A stretch of DNA of 64,000 nt, from contig WAID01000005.1 of assembly GCA_016584495.1 (NCBI GenBank), positions 1,934,501 through 1,998,500 of the forward strand, read 5' to 3'. Within the stretch, counting starts at the first letter, position 1, and the number at the start of each line of letters is the position of its first letter. The notes beneath the pieces were generated by a model that saw only the letters and a list, made by a program, of their open reading frames with translations, was not told the origin of the DNA and did no database searches. Positions 36,258 to 48,300 of the stretch are shown one piece after another. The stretch is from Celoporthe dispersa. Its lineage: Eukaryota > Ascomycota > Sordariomycetes > Diaporthales > Cryphonectriaceae. Position numbers and translations under genes: made by a program.

Positions 36258-36881
36258 ATGGCCGACCACATCGGCACCAGAGGCGGGCCCGCCCAGACGC
36301 CCAACATTCTACTGCGACGCACCGCCGCCGTCGCCCTCGGCATCTTCCTCTTCAGCACCATCGGCCCCTTCACGCCCGTCTCGTGGCTGACGCAGCCCGG
36401 CTACATCACCTACCTGGAGGGCCCCCGCCTGGTCGACCGCGTGATCTCTCCCGTGCTGACCATGGGCGCCTCCATCCTGCACTGGTACATCGCCTCTGTT
36501 GCCTCGCCCCTTCCCCTGACTATCACCGTGCCGAACCCAGGCGCAGACATCCAGGTCCGGGATGGACAGGCGCATGTTGTGCACAGAGAGATCGTACTGG
36601 GGCTGTGGCTGCCGAGCTACTTCTGGCCGGCCATGGCGCTCGAGGCCGCGCTGCTCTGGGGGCTGCGGTACGGGCGCTTCGTGGTCGGGCTGTGGATGGA
36701 GCGCGGGATGGTGGCTGGTGTGATCTTCAGCGCCTGGGTGGTGGGGTGGAATGCTATGCCCTGGTATAGGAAGGAACAGGCATGGGCGCTCATCAAGGAC
36801 TATGTGGTCCGCCTCATCATCATGGAGATGGTGGACGCCGCCTTTGGTGGGGGCCGGAACAGACGTCGTCGCCGCATGTGA
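36258..36881 (+). CDS. Hypothetical four-helix membrane protein, intact
   Basis: An ATG at 36258 opens 207 residues without a break and with strong C/G third-base preference. Hydrophobic segments lie at about residues 22-42 (AAVALGIFLFSTIGPFTPV), 66-88 (ISPVLTMGASILHWYIASVA), 115-135 (LPSYFWPAMALEAALLWGL) and 148-165 (GVIFSAWVVGWNAMPWY). A hydrophilic loop separates helices 2 and 3, and the C-terminus is Gly/Arg-rich (GGGRNRRRRRM). I do not recognise the family. The basic tail after the last helix suggests a cytosolic C-terminus. There are no neighbours within 1 kb on its strand to hint at its role. Confidence 0.65.
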   Translation: MADHIGTRGGPAQTPNILLRRTAAVALGIFLFSTIGPFTPVSWLTQPGYITYLEGPRLVDRVISPVLTMGASILHWYIASVASPLPLTITVPNPGADIQVRDGQAHVVHREIVLGLWLPSYFWPAMALEAALLWGLRYGRFVVGLWMERGMVAGVIFSAWVVGWNAMPWYRKEQAWALIKDYVVRLIIMEMVDAAFGGGRNRRRRRM

Positions 36882-37505
36882 GGAGCACACATACTCCAGA
36901 GAGTGTGTGGCCTTGTTTCTCTCATGAAGCAGGGTTGGTATGTGGGCTGATGTTCTCGGCTGGCCTTGTTCAGGCAAAACAATAGGGTTGTCTGACCATA
37001 TCTCACTTGATGGACAAGTGTGGCTCCCACCCAAAAGCTGGTTCGACCATCAACAAGACACACACGACTTTTTCTCCTCCTATATCTGGGTGAACCAAGG
37101 CCAGTCACGGCTCCATGAAGGCCATGTCAAAGCTGTGTCATGTCCCCAAATTTGTGTGGTGAAGGTCATGTCGGGACATGAAACAAAACAAAGTCACAAA
37201 TGCAAAGCACTCTGGACTTCCAGAGGCTGAGAGCTTAACGACTAGATGACTTTTTTCTTTCTTTCTTTCTGCTTGTTTTTGTTTTTCTTGGGCCCTTCCG
37301 GACATCGAAGCATTGCCGACTAAGCAACCTACACGTCTTTCTCAACCTGCCCTCCAGAGCCAAATCTCTCTCTCAAAAAACAACAACAACAACAATCCCT
37401 CTTTTCGAATCAAACAACCTCTGGAGCTGATTTTTCTTCCTAATTTCTCTTCATCAGAGCCCATCACCACCGCTGAACGCCCACACGCTCATCACGTTGC
37501 CCACC
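36882..37505. other. Intergenic
   Basis: A 3' region and a leader-like pyrimidine tract (37245-37300), then CAA repeats (37378-37397). No gene. Confidence 0.4.
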
Positions 37506-37915
37506 ATGTGTGTCATTGGCACCTCCTTCGTGGGCGTAAAGCTCACGAAACACCGTGTCCAAGTGGTCGTCCAGGGATACACTCCATACCTCACGGTCCG
37601 ATATCACGACCACCCGTCTGTCCTCGCATCCTCGATGCTGACCGGCGTAGACGTGCGCGTCTACGACCGCGAGAACATGCGGCCCGTCTCGGGCGTCGCC
37701 TCCACACGCAACTGATCGACGACCCCTCCAGCCCAGTCTACCGCCTCCCATCCAATCCAAGAACACAGGCGATGTGATCGGTCCCCATGTGGTTGTGGCG
37801 CTGAAGGTGGCCAAGGTGTCATGCGCCGTCGTCCCTGCTCTCCGTGTCGGCACCACCTGTCTGGTCAGGGCATCCTGGGCGGTCTACGATACCTCTGGTG
37901 CGTCTGATGATTCCT
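37506..37915 (+). other. Possible small gene, frame unclear
   Basis: An ATG at 37506 (CCACCATG, good context, after a pyrimidine-rich leader) opens 69 codons to a TGA at 37713. The following 140 bases stay open with good third-base bias in another frame (VIGPHVVVALKVAKVSCAVV, then LRVGTTCLVRASWAVYD). The two parts could be one broken or spliced gene of beta-rich character. No family recognised. Confidence 0.25.
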
Positions 37916-38572
37916 TATCCTTCACAGGGGGGCCTGAGGTGTGCCTCGTTGCGCACCACCGCCTCTCCGCTCGGGTGCGGGGGGAGAGAAAAAGGGCGGT
38001 GTTGTTGAATCACAAGGCTGACACAAGGCAGGCCTCCCCGCGAACTGATCATATATCCAAGACACATGGGAGGCACGTGTGGATCTGGCACTCAAAGTTT
38101 CCATTGCCACATGAGGGACAGGGTCATTGGCACATTGTGGGTGGGCTGTGGAGGGAGTCAGTGGTAGGCACACTGGTCAGCAAGTTACCTGAGCAAAATT
38201 GTTGGATTTGAATGATAATCATGGGCAGTCAGGGGTTGACTTCCCATGCTGGGATGCATGCGGAGGAGGCTTGTTTTACTTTTGAGGAATGCCTCCAGAA
38301 GATTGAGGGGTGAGCTCACAGAAGGGCGCAAAGAATGAACTCGAACAATGCTGTTCTCTACCCTCGTCCACCATCTAGATGCTTTTATGTCCTCGTGCCC
38401 ATCGCCTTTCCTGAACTGACTGTGCTCTAATAAGATGATGTAAGGTATGATATGGAGGCAAGGGTTTGGTGGACATATCGCCCAGGCTGACATGAGAATA
38501 CCTACAAGGTGGTAGATGCAAGTTTGGCGTGCCCTTGAGAACATGTAAACACAACGGATAGGATATTCCCCT

Positions 38573-38596
38573 ACACACACACGCACACACGCACAC

Positions 38597-38639
<43 letters not shown>
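38573..38639. repeat. (CA)n/(CG)n microsatellite
   Basis: About 65 bases of CA units with CG interruptions. Confidence 0.85.
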
Positions 38640-38640
<1 letters not shown>

Positions 38641-39007
38641 CGAACAGCATGCCATAAACAGCAGCGCGGTGGATAAATGTGTTCTGAAGAGATCGAGGCT
38701 TCGCTTTCTACAGAACGCGGGTTTGAGAGTTGGTGCTTGGTGTAAAGGTGCTCCCCAGTGCACTGCTTAAGCGATGATTGCGTACTGAATAAAGTCTTTT
38801 AATGAAACGTCGATAGACGGGGTATATGGGTGTTCATCATGAGAGATAGAAAGATTATGAAAAGACAGAAGACGCGAAACCAGGAAACAAGAGGGAACGG
38901 GGTGGAAAAGGTTCAAAAAAAAAAAAAGCAAGCGAGCAGAAGATGCGGGCGTGATGTCTCCCCAGATCTCTGACCGAGCATTACTCCACGCCCATCACAT
39001 CACTTGT

Positions 39008-39062
39008 CTCTCCCTCTCCCTCTCCCTCTCTCCATCCCTCTCTCTCTCTCTCACGCACGCGC
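39008..39062. repeat. CT-rich microsatellite
   Basis: CTCTCC and CT units just downstream of the gene that ends at 39080 on the minus strand. Confidence 0.7.
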
Positions 39063-39079
39063 AACGTAGTTATGCCTCC

Positions 39080-39752
39080 TCATTTCTGCCCCTCCTTCTT
39101 ACCACCGCCAAACAGCCCGCCCACCATCCCGCCGGCGCTCTTCCCACCCTCTACCAGCGTGTTCCCGGCCTTCCTGCCGCCCTGGGCAATGGGGTTGACG
39201 ACCGAGCCCGCGGGGCCTGGGGCGTAGCTGCCGGAGTCGTCCTTGCCCTGGCGCTCGGCGCGGTTGATGCCCTCCTTGGAGGCGGCGTCGCCCGCGGGCT
39301 GCAGGAGGCCGCCCTGGCCGACCTGGCCGGCGACGAGGTTGTGCACGCCGTCCTGGAGGGTGTCGACCTGCTGGATGCCGGTGACCTTGGACTTGTCTAG
39401 GGTATCTGTGGGCGGGAAGATTGGCAGGTCAGACTTGTTCAGCAGGTCTGGTCTTGAGCTGAAGCTAGGCCTCTCTGAGGGATTTGATTTTTCTATGAAA
39501 AAAAAAAAGGGAGGGTGGGTATAGAGAGCAAAAAGGAGGTGCGGAGCAGGGAAAGAGTAGAGACGCACCCTTGGTGGCATAGCTGGCCTTGTTGTCCTTG
39601 GTGAACCAGCGCAGGTAAAAGTCCTCAATCCACGGCATCCACTTTTCGTACTGCTCGTTGTAGACCTGGGAGCCGTACTCGCCCCACGTCTGCTTCTTCT
39701 TGTCCTCCTTGGTCAGGCCCTTCTGGGCGCCCTGGACGGTGGTGTCGGCCAT
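39080..39752 (-). CDS. Conserved fungal hypothetical protein, 169 residues
   Basis: Exons 39752-39569 and 39405-39080 are joined by a 163-nt GT-AG intron (donor GTGCGT, acceptor CCCACAG, phase 1). The N-terminal half has KKQTWGEYGSQVYNEQYEKW and FYLRWFTKDNKASYATK, a charged and aromatic block that I recall as conserved among Pezizomycotina proteins of unknown function. The C-terminal half is Gly/Lys/Asp-rich (GVHNLVAGQVGQGGL, GMVGGLFGGGKKEGQK) and looks disordered. No signal peptide or membrane helix, so probably cytosolic. Composition resembles hydrophilic stress proteins, but I would not assign that role. The gene is intact. Confidence 0.72.
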
Positions 39753-40260
39753 TGTGGGTTGGGGTGGTGGTTGTTGGTGGGTTGGGCTGAGGAAGTAGAG
39801 GTAGTCTATTTGTTTTGTTTAGTTTCAGAGGCATTACTGGTCTTGATGAGGGAGAGAGAAAGAGAGGGAGGGAGAGGGAGATACGACTTACAGATGATAG
39901 GAGTGATGAGGCAGGTAATCAGTACAAGATATTCCAGCATAGATACACTTTGGAGCAGAAAAGTCCTGAAGGAGAAACAAGACGTGAATATCACATCCAG
40001 GGCCCCCAAGTGGCACCTGGCCTGCCCAGCGCAGCCCTCTTATACCATCTCAGCAAAAATCAACCCACGCACCTTTGAAAGAAAAAAGAAAAAGCCATAT
40101 GATATCAGCCATGCCAGCCTAAGGGAGGGCCAGCTGCCTTGATTCGAGCCACACCCCGTCCCTCCCAGTATGGCGCGCCACCCAGATGCATGCCACCGTT
40201 ATGGACTGGATTGCGTACGCACCTACATAACGTTACTTCATAGTACATGACTGCCTGAAG

Positions 40261-40284
40261 AGAGAGAGAGAGAGAGAGAGAGAG
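40261..40284. repeat. (GA)n microsatellite
   Basis: Twelve GA units. Confidence 0.8.
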
Positions 40285-41251
40285 CATTAGGGCCCGTCAG
40301 CCCGTGGTCGGCCGATCATTGGGCGTGTGGCTGGTGACCTTGTCGACGTCATCTCTTGTCTCGCGGGTAAAACAATCCTGGTGCTTGTGCGTCTAGGCAG
40401 ATCCTTGTTTCGGGCCCGGGGTCAAGCCACACACATTTTCTCACACACACACGCACACACACGCACATGCATACTCATTCACATCTTGGTGCCGTTGCTG
40501 ATTGATATCATCATAGTAGTAGTACCTTGGAAGATGTTTCTTCTTTTTTTTCTTTTTCTTTCTTTCCCTTCTCTTTCTTTATTTCTTCTTTTGGTGGTTA
40601 TTTGAATGCAAAAAGGATCTTGCAAAGGGGTGTCTACGACGTCCTCTTGGTAGACATTTTGTACAAGCTCTTGTGCGTAGATTACAATCCAGACGGGGGA
40701 TGCGTGATCAATACTGCGCCCTCAAGGCCCATCGACAAAACATCGCTATGATCTGTCCATCTCCTGGCCTGATCTATCTACACTTACGGCTGTAGGTACA
40801 TCGGCCTACGCTAACATCAGCCAGCCATTCTTCCCATCACACAGCCTCCCCTCCCTCCCCCTCCTCGGCGGGCAAATATCTCTCTACATAGTAAACATGG
40901 TCAAAAAGTCGATCGAGGAATTTCAAGACCTTGCCTTACCCATCAAAAAAGAATAAACAAACCCAAAGGTGGAGAGAACAAAGCTACAGTAATAGCAATA
41001 TAAAAAAAGCCAAAAAAAAAAGGGAAAAACGCCCCACCAACCCTGGGCTGCAAGAGGCGACCCTCCACCCTTCTCCCCCCCCCTTCCCCCTGCACAGTGA
41101 CGACATTGGGGGGGATCTGAGACGCGGGCCCTGTGCGCGATGGGGACCGTCCATCCATCCATCCTCCACTTCGTATAGTACTACAGTCAGTACTTATGCA
41201 TGTGAGAGGCGTCTTATCCCCTCCCCCCTCCTTTTTCGCTTCGCTTCTCTG

Positions 41252-41272
41252 TGGTGGTGGTGGTGGTGGTGG
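41252..41272. repeat. (GTG)n microsatellite
   Basis: Seven GTG units. Confidence 0.75.
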
Positions 41273-41357
41273 TAAGGGTAAGGAGGGGATTGGTGGGTGG
41301 GACGTGATTTGGTTGTAACAAACAAATACTGGCGGTAACGTCGGGTGATGTCTGGGG

Positions 41358-41388
41358 AAAAACAAACAAACAAACAAACAAACACACA
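41358..41388. repeat. (AAAC)n microsatellite
   Basis: AAAC units, about seven copies. Confidence 0.75.
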
Positions 41389-43083
41389 AGAATTATGCAG
41401 GCGTGAATAAATCAATACACAAAATGTAGGATAACGACCAGAAATGGGGCTAGCGAAAAAAGAAAGAAAAAAATTAAAGGAAAAAAATAAAATAAAACAA
41501 GAGGCCCTCTACTTTTTTATGAGATAGGCTTGTGATTCCTACCAAAAAGGTTATCATCACACATCATCGCCATCAACCTAAGCAGGCCCCCTTGCCTGGA
41601 ACTGTCCGGCGAGTGAGAAGGGCAGTCCATCCATATGATCTCTTCCTTTCCCTCCCCAAGCCTGACGCTACCGGGTCCCTGGTCCCGGATTGTCACGGGC
41701 AACAATGTCTGATTACTGTTCTCAGCGGTACACTGCGATCAATCATCATGTGGCGGCAGTCCCGTTAGCAAGTGAAACGCCCCGAATGGCTCGGTCAGCA
41801 GACCATACACACACACACAGACGGAGAATGCCAGCCCTGATCTGCAATGAGCAGTGTTGGCATAAGCTCTCTCGATCCAGAGACATGTGGTGATATAGAC
41901 ACTGCTGTCGAGAAGGGTCAAGATTCAACAGTCAAGACATCACGTGGGCCATGTTCTGGTGCTATTTGCCTTGATAGTGAAGTTCGAAATAGCTATTCTG
42001 TGGGTATCAAATCCATCCCATCAGACCAAACAAAGCAGAACAGCCGAGCCCAAAACCAGAGAGAAAGGAAAGGAAAGGAAAAAAAAAATTAATCAAAGTC
42101 GCTCACCTCCCTTGGCCAAGTTGAAGGGTTAAAAAAAATCAAAAAATAAATACCAGACCGCGCTGCCGCCAATTCTTTCACGATGGATCAAAGAACAGCC
42201 TCCCTTTCCCAAGATTCCAAAAAAAGGTTGGGGTATCATTCGAAGAAGAGCCAGGAGTGCCTGCCAATCCACCGCCTCACCCGCACCATCAACTTCTCTG
42301 TCTCTCGCATGAAAGCGAAGAGCGGGAGTGTGCGCAACCAACCTCAGCCTGCTTCAGACCCTTGTAGATAAGTTTGGGGCCTCAGCAGGGTCAGGTTTAA
42401 ATAAGAAAAAGGAAAGCATGTCTCATCTATATTTTCGTAGACACGGGAGGCCATGTATATTTCCCGCCGAGACTGTTCACACCTGCAATGAAAACAAAAA
42501 TTGGAAGTGATCAAGTAGGAGACTGTACCGAACCTGAGAGCGAGTAGGATGCGTGTCGCCGATCCAAAGAAGAGCGGGGGAAAACAAGAGAAATGAAGAA
42601 GATGGCAGGGAAAACAGACAATGCAGTGATAACGCTAAGCAGTAAATAACACGAGAACCAACCTAAGAAGAAGAAGAAGAAAAAAGAAGATCAAGACCAC
42701 CGTGACGAACGCAAACACACAAAGCGTACCTCACAAAAAACGCCCAACAAACCCAGAGTAAAGGCCAAAGAGAATCAGAATGCCGTCCTGGTATCAAAAA
42801 GAGCAGCGTCGTCCACCCAGAACAGATGTCGGAAGGACATCCATGAGAATATATTTGAAAAAAGAAAAAGGTCCACAGTGAATGTCGTTTATCAGAACTT
42901 GCCGACCCGATGCATGTTGAGAGCTCTGTGGATTGTTGTCGAGCAGTAAAACGGTCGTCATAACGTCGTCATTGTCATTTCGTGTAGCCGAGGAGGGCTT
43001 CTGTGACTCCCTCTGTGATAATATGTGCATCAAGAAAGCTCGAGACCGGACGCCCGGCCAGTGTTGAAAGGCCCGACGGCCTT

Positions 43084-45313
43084 CTAGCACGCCGTGGCGG
43101 TCGACTCGCCAGTGGCGACGGCAACCAGGGCATCGAAACGCCTCGAGTCAGAATTGTCTCCCGGGCGGCGATCCGAGTCGCCTCGGGCGGGGAACCCGGT
43201 GAAGGCGTGCAGGTTCGGGTGCTCAAGGCGGTCAACGTGAGGCCGGGCCTCGAGCACCCTGTCTTCATGAACGGTGACGGGACCATTGTACCAGCCGTGC
43301 CGCTTGACCTCTCGGTTATTTGTCGAGGCCAGGGGGGCCGACATTGTGTGCTGATGGCCGCGGGGGGCCCACTGGGTACTATGTGAGCCGCCGTCGCCGA
43401 TAGCTGCTGCCGCGGTGGGTGGACGATCTGGGGCTCAGGCTCGAAGCGGACGATGGGCTGGTACTGTCGGGGCTGCTCGACACGGTCCATGGCCTGGTGG
43501 ACCTCCCTGGCCCAGACCCCGGCACCATCCCTGGCAGGAGGCGGGGTCGTGTTGTTGTTGATGTCCAGCCGGGTGAGGCCGCGGTGCAAGCCCATGTCCC
43601 ACTGCGGCAGGTTGCGCCGCTCGTCCGAGATGTTGGCAGACGGGAGCAGCGGCGGCCCGTGGGCGCGGTCGATCATCATCGGAGAAGGATCCCTCGAGGG
43701 GACGGACAGCGGCTGGCCAGGCCGTGGGAGTAACGAGTCGATGCCGGGCAGGCGCACGGTCTGCTGCGGCGGCTGCTGCTGCTGCTGCTGAGGTGCGTTG
43801 CTGCTCATCGCGGGGAGCGGCTCAGGGCCTGCGTTGAGCTGGGACGACGTGATGACCTGGCTCAGCCGACTCCCCGGTGCGGTGAAGTTGCTGCTGTCGG
43901 GGTGCCAGGTCCTCCTGCGCCAGGCCTCCTCGGCAGTGCTGGAGATGGACTCTCGTCGGGACCAGCCGCCGGCCGGCGTGGTGGGGGAGCCGAGGTAGCT
44001 GCCGACAGGGGAGGACAGCGCGGCAGAGTTCGAGGTGTTGAGGGTCCCAGGCCCGAAGATGGGCCGCCCGAGACCGCCAGGCCCATGGGGCGACTGGAAG
44101 GGATTGCCCCCAGAAGGCACGCTCAACCTCCGGCCGGGAGTCCGCGACCCGGATGGATACATGGCGTGGCGTGAGTAGGAGGTCGCCGGCGAGCCGACAC
44201 CTGAGCCCCAGCGCGGACTGCTCTGGCCGGTGGAGAAGGTGGCGGAGGTCGGGGTGCTGTAGTCACTTGGGGATGTCTGGCGGTACGGGAACTGTGTAGA
44301 GCCGACGCTGCGGTAGGACTCAACAGAGAGGCGGGCATTCGGGTCGGCCATGACTAGCGGTGGCGGCCGTCTCCGGATGTCATCCCTGGGGCTGTAGGCC
44401 GAGCCCATGGAGCTGATGCTGGCGATGCTCGAGGTGGAGAGCGACTTGGAGTGGCCGCGGGGAGGAGCACCCACGCTGCCGGCCGTCGAGGCCCTGGCCC
44501 GGCCTCCACGCTGCACCCTGTCCGTCCGGATCTGCCTCTGGTATCTCGTGCCGGTCGCGGCGAGGGAGTCGTAAGGGATGTCCTCGTTGACGTGGACGGT
44601 CTGGGCATGCTGTCGAAGGTTGTCGAGGCGGGAGAACCGGCGCTGACAGTGGCACTGAAACGGACGCTCGCCGGTGTGTTTCCTGGTTGGAAGAAAGGGG
44701 TGCCCCTCCTGTTAGCACAAAAGGACACCGGCACCGCAGGCACAGCAGGGCGCCTCCTCCTCCTCCTCCCCCCCGGCTAGGGACGAGCGCCGTGGGTGGT
44801 GTGCTTACCTGATATGCCTCGCGAGGTGCTCGCTTCGGGTGAAGCTCAGGGTGCACGGGGGTAGTCCCTGCAGTAGAAGCGCTGGTTGCCCTTCTTCTTC
44901 TTGCTCGACCGTGTCCCATCGGCGTTGACGCTGCCCTCTCCGTCGGACTCCTCGCCCGCGGTGTCGTTGTCGGACTCGTCCACATCCATCATCTCGGCCG
45001 AGTCCCTCGATCGTTTCGAGTTCTGGGAGTGGTTCCGCTTGTGGCCCTTCTTGCCGGCGGTGTCCTCGGGCACCTTGGCATCCTCGGGAAATGACGAGTT
45101 TGGCAGCGGCTTCTGCTGGGCCATCGCGTTGCCGCCAAAGGTGGCCCGGGTGGGAGTGGTTGCATCATCCATTGTCTGCTGCGGAGGTGGAAGGGACTGA
45201 GGGGCTGTGCCTGGGCGGGGGGTCGCAGATGATATGACCGTCGTCTCGTCCTTTGCTGCACCGGGGAACGGTGTGCCAGAGGATGGGTTGACGGATCGGA
45301 AATTGGCCGCCAT
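43084..45313 (-). CDS. C2H2 zinc-finger transcription factor; two frameshifts
   Basis: Exons 45313-44809 and 44682-43084, with a 126-nt intron that splits the finger pair. Upstream is a Ser/Pro/Asp-rich region with a basic stretch (KRNHSQNSKRSRDS). Finger 1 reads FYCRDYP..CTLSFTRSEHLARHIRKH and finger 2 FQCHCQRRFSRLDNLRQHAQTVH, a closely spaced pair joined by a TGERP linker. The remaining 500 residues are Ser/Pro/Gly-rich with a poly-Gln stretch. In finger 1 the frame slips at a C5 run (plus G's 44857-44861), where one more C restores the finger; a second missing base lies at 43332-43337 or 43362-43367, after which a strongly GC3-biased frame runs to a TAG at 43084. With both restored the sum is 701 residues. 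It probably binds DNA through the two fingers; target genes are unknown. The ATG at 45313 is the first in frame. Confidence 0.83.
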
Positions 45314-48300
45314 CTCTGTCTGTATGTGTGCAGATCTCTCTGTCTCTGTCTCTCTCTCTCTCCTTTTTTTTCTTCTTCTTTTTCCTTTTCTCAAAGAGGT
45401 CGCGGCTGAGCGCTGATGTCCCAGGAAGGGAGGGACAGGGAGAGGGACCAAAGGGAGAAATGGACGGCGGCGGCGCTGCGCTTGGGGATCCAGTGACCTT
45501 TGTGTGAGGCTGAGACTGGCAAATCCCAGTATTCCCGTCCCCTAGTGGGAGCGTTCAGCAGGGACAACAGGGGTAATGCGGGGTGCTTGCGGCGGGAGGC
45601 TTGCTGGCTGGCTGGGAAGCCTGATACAGGCTTGCGGGCTTGTTGGGATGGAGGGTGGATAGATAGGGAGGCTGACTAGAGATGACGGGAGGCCCGGAGT
45701 GGCAATAGAGCGAGGAGAAGGGGCAAGGGAAGAGGGGAGAGGGAGAGAAAGACCGGCCGTCTAAGGGTCGACGCCGTTCATCCGAACAAGAGATTGATGA
45801 CGGCCTGCTGAGGACTGCGGTGGTGGTGGTGGTGTTCTTTTTTTTTTTTTTTGTGATGAGTGAGCTGCCCTGCCCTGTTGTTTTTGTTGGATGGCAGGGA
45901 GTGGGTTCTGCGGCCGAGGGGGGGAGGGAAAAAAAAAGGCGATGGCGGCGGCCCACTCACACACTGAACCACCACCCCCCTGGCTGACCTTCTGGGTCAC
46001 TGCTTTGCCCGGGATACCAAGTGGAGGATGGCGATGCAGTCAGGCCGGGGCGAGACGGAAAACAGGACAACGAAGCAGCTGGGCGGGACAGGACGACCTT
46101 GTCGTGCGAGCCCTCCGAGCCTCGAGGCCTGCCTGTCGACGCCGTTGAGTATTGTCCCGGGAATATCGGCGTCTCGACGACAATGATCGATCGACCCGTG
46201 TCGACGACAAAGGAAGACCGGTTGTGACAGGCTGGTGGTCGAGAGGGTGGCGAGCGACAACGAACGGAACCTGTGCGCTGGTGGGGGAGCAGATGGGGAA
46301 ACCAGGTCGACTTGGTCTGATTTGTGGGTGTTTGGAGAGGGAAGAAGAACGAGGGAGAGGAAGAAGGGAGGGAAAAAAAACAGAGAGGCCAGGGCGGTTG
46401 TGCCAAATCAGATTAGACAGGCGGGGGAATAGAAAAGGTGGCAGGGGAAACAGCGGCCCTGTGGCAATGTGGCACCGGTCTTGATGGTGCATCCTAGTGC
46501 CCTGCATGCAAATCCCCTCGCTAAGAGGAGCCAGCGCTGATCCAGCAGAGATGGGCGGGTGTTGATGATGAAACCTCCAGGGCTGGCCCCTGATGCTGCT
46601 TACCCCTGGAGCTGGCCCTGGTACCAAGCACACTGCACTACCACAGCGCACTACCATAGTACGCTCACTACTAGGTACGTACCATAAGTATACACTGAAT
46701 ACTGATCCTATAGTAAAAAAATTTAAAAAAAAAAAAGGAAGGAAAATAAAAGGCAACCAGTCAAGCGATAACGATTCAAAAACCCATCCTGCGATGGCAG
46801 CGAGGCAGAAAGAGGGCCTCGTCGAGTGAGTGTTGGACTCGGATCTGCTGGCGGGCCCCCTCCTCCCCTCCTCTTTCTCTCTCCCCCTCCCCCCCGCCTC
46901 CCTCCAACCAGGAGGAGGATCTTGTGTCAACCTGATTCCTCGCTTGGCTGCAGGACAACGTACGAACGAGTAATTACACAACACAACAATGAAGAACAAC
47001 ACCCCTGTTGCAGCAAGCTACGGCAGCAAGCAGCAAAGGGACCCTCTCCACCGTGATCCAGGAACTACTGTGAGGGTCCAGGTCCTGATCGGGTCAAGCC
47101 TACCTACGCACGGTCGGAGGATGAGTTGTCTGGTTCGTGCCGTGCAGCGTGCAGCCGGGTAACGTGCAGCGCGCAAGAAGAAAAAGAAGAAGAAAAAAAA
47201 AGAAAGAAAAAAAGAAAAAGGAAGAAACAAACAGAGAAGAGATCCCTGGCTGGGGTGTTCGTAGCAAAGTCTCCCCCTCCCCCGGCTCAGGCACCTGAGT
47301 GGCCAATGCAGGTCAATGGGTTGTGCTCAGAGTTTCGGTAGCCCCAGGGGGGCCAGCGGGCCAGAAATAGGTACTGGGACAGCTGGCACGGGGCTAACAG
47401 GTTGGTCCCGGAGAACGAGCATCTCGTCTGGCCCGAGGACCCAGATGACGAACGGAGAGAGGCTGACGAGGACTGCGGGCTGTGCGGTCGGAGGCTCCAG
47501 ACGCACAGGATGCCTTGTCCCAGGGATACACACAGACACACACACACACACACACACACACACTTACACACGCGACTGGCTGCTGTTCGGTATGCCTGCC
47601 CGGTGCGAGCACAAAAATCAGACACATCATGGTAGCAGCGCACGACGCCCAAGTAGATGGTGGGCCCACGGGTCGGGCGTGGATATCATGACAGGCTGCA
47701 GCCCAGACCAGGCCCATGTCCATCAGGACCACTACCGCGAGTACAGAACTGCACATGCTGCTGCTAAGAGAACCCCCAGCCGTGCCGCTGTCGCTACCAA
47801 GGGGGGAGGGGGAGGGGGAAGGGCGGGCGGGCGAGCAGGGCAGAGTAAGACGTCGTCAAACCTTCGCTGAGGTGCCGGAAAGGGAAATCCTCCATCCGGT
47901 GATTCGGGATTTGACCTGCGCGAGTCGGCTAACGACGTGGATAGGGGGACCCCAAGGGACCAGGCAGACGCAGCCTGCTGCTGGGACCTCGAGGACCTGA
48001 TTCGTCTTCCTTCCCCCGAGGGATGACTGCCGGTGGTTCTCGAACATGAGAGGCCGCAGCGGCCGGCTATAGCTATAGCAGCAAGCTATAGGAGGCGGGT
48101 GGTATTGCATGTGTATGTACCGTACAGGAAAGATCAGGCAGGCCCCCCTGACAATCGGCGAAAAGATCGCTGCCACCGTTCGAGCGCCAAGCAGGGCTCG
48201 TGCCAGCAGGGGAGGCGCCCGCATGGTAGGCACCGTCGACCTTTGAACTCGGGAGACCCCTCCTAGGGCGTTAGGCTGACATGCCCAGGGCATAAAGGAT

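Larger units (their letters stand above)
39753..43083. other. 3.3-kb intergenic region rich in simple repeats
   Basis: No gene recognised. It holds a (GA)n run (40261-40284), CA units (40438-40470), a (GTG)n run (about 41252-41272), an (AAAC)n run (about 41358-41388) and several A-rich tracts. Part is probably the long 3' region of the C2H2 gene. Confidence 0.4.

Noticed and set aside
38573..38639. CA/CG tract as a functional Z-DNA element
   Set aside because: Many CA microsatellites occur across the window; nothing ties this one to a promoter.
45314..45451. N-terminal extension of the C2H2 protein to 45451
   Set aside because: It has no ATG and consists of Arg/Lys/Glu translation of a CT-rich leader.
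46040..47002. 320-codon minus-strand open frame
   Set aside because: Low-complexity Ser/Phe/Pro translation of purine tracts and no recognisable domain.
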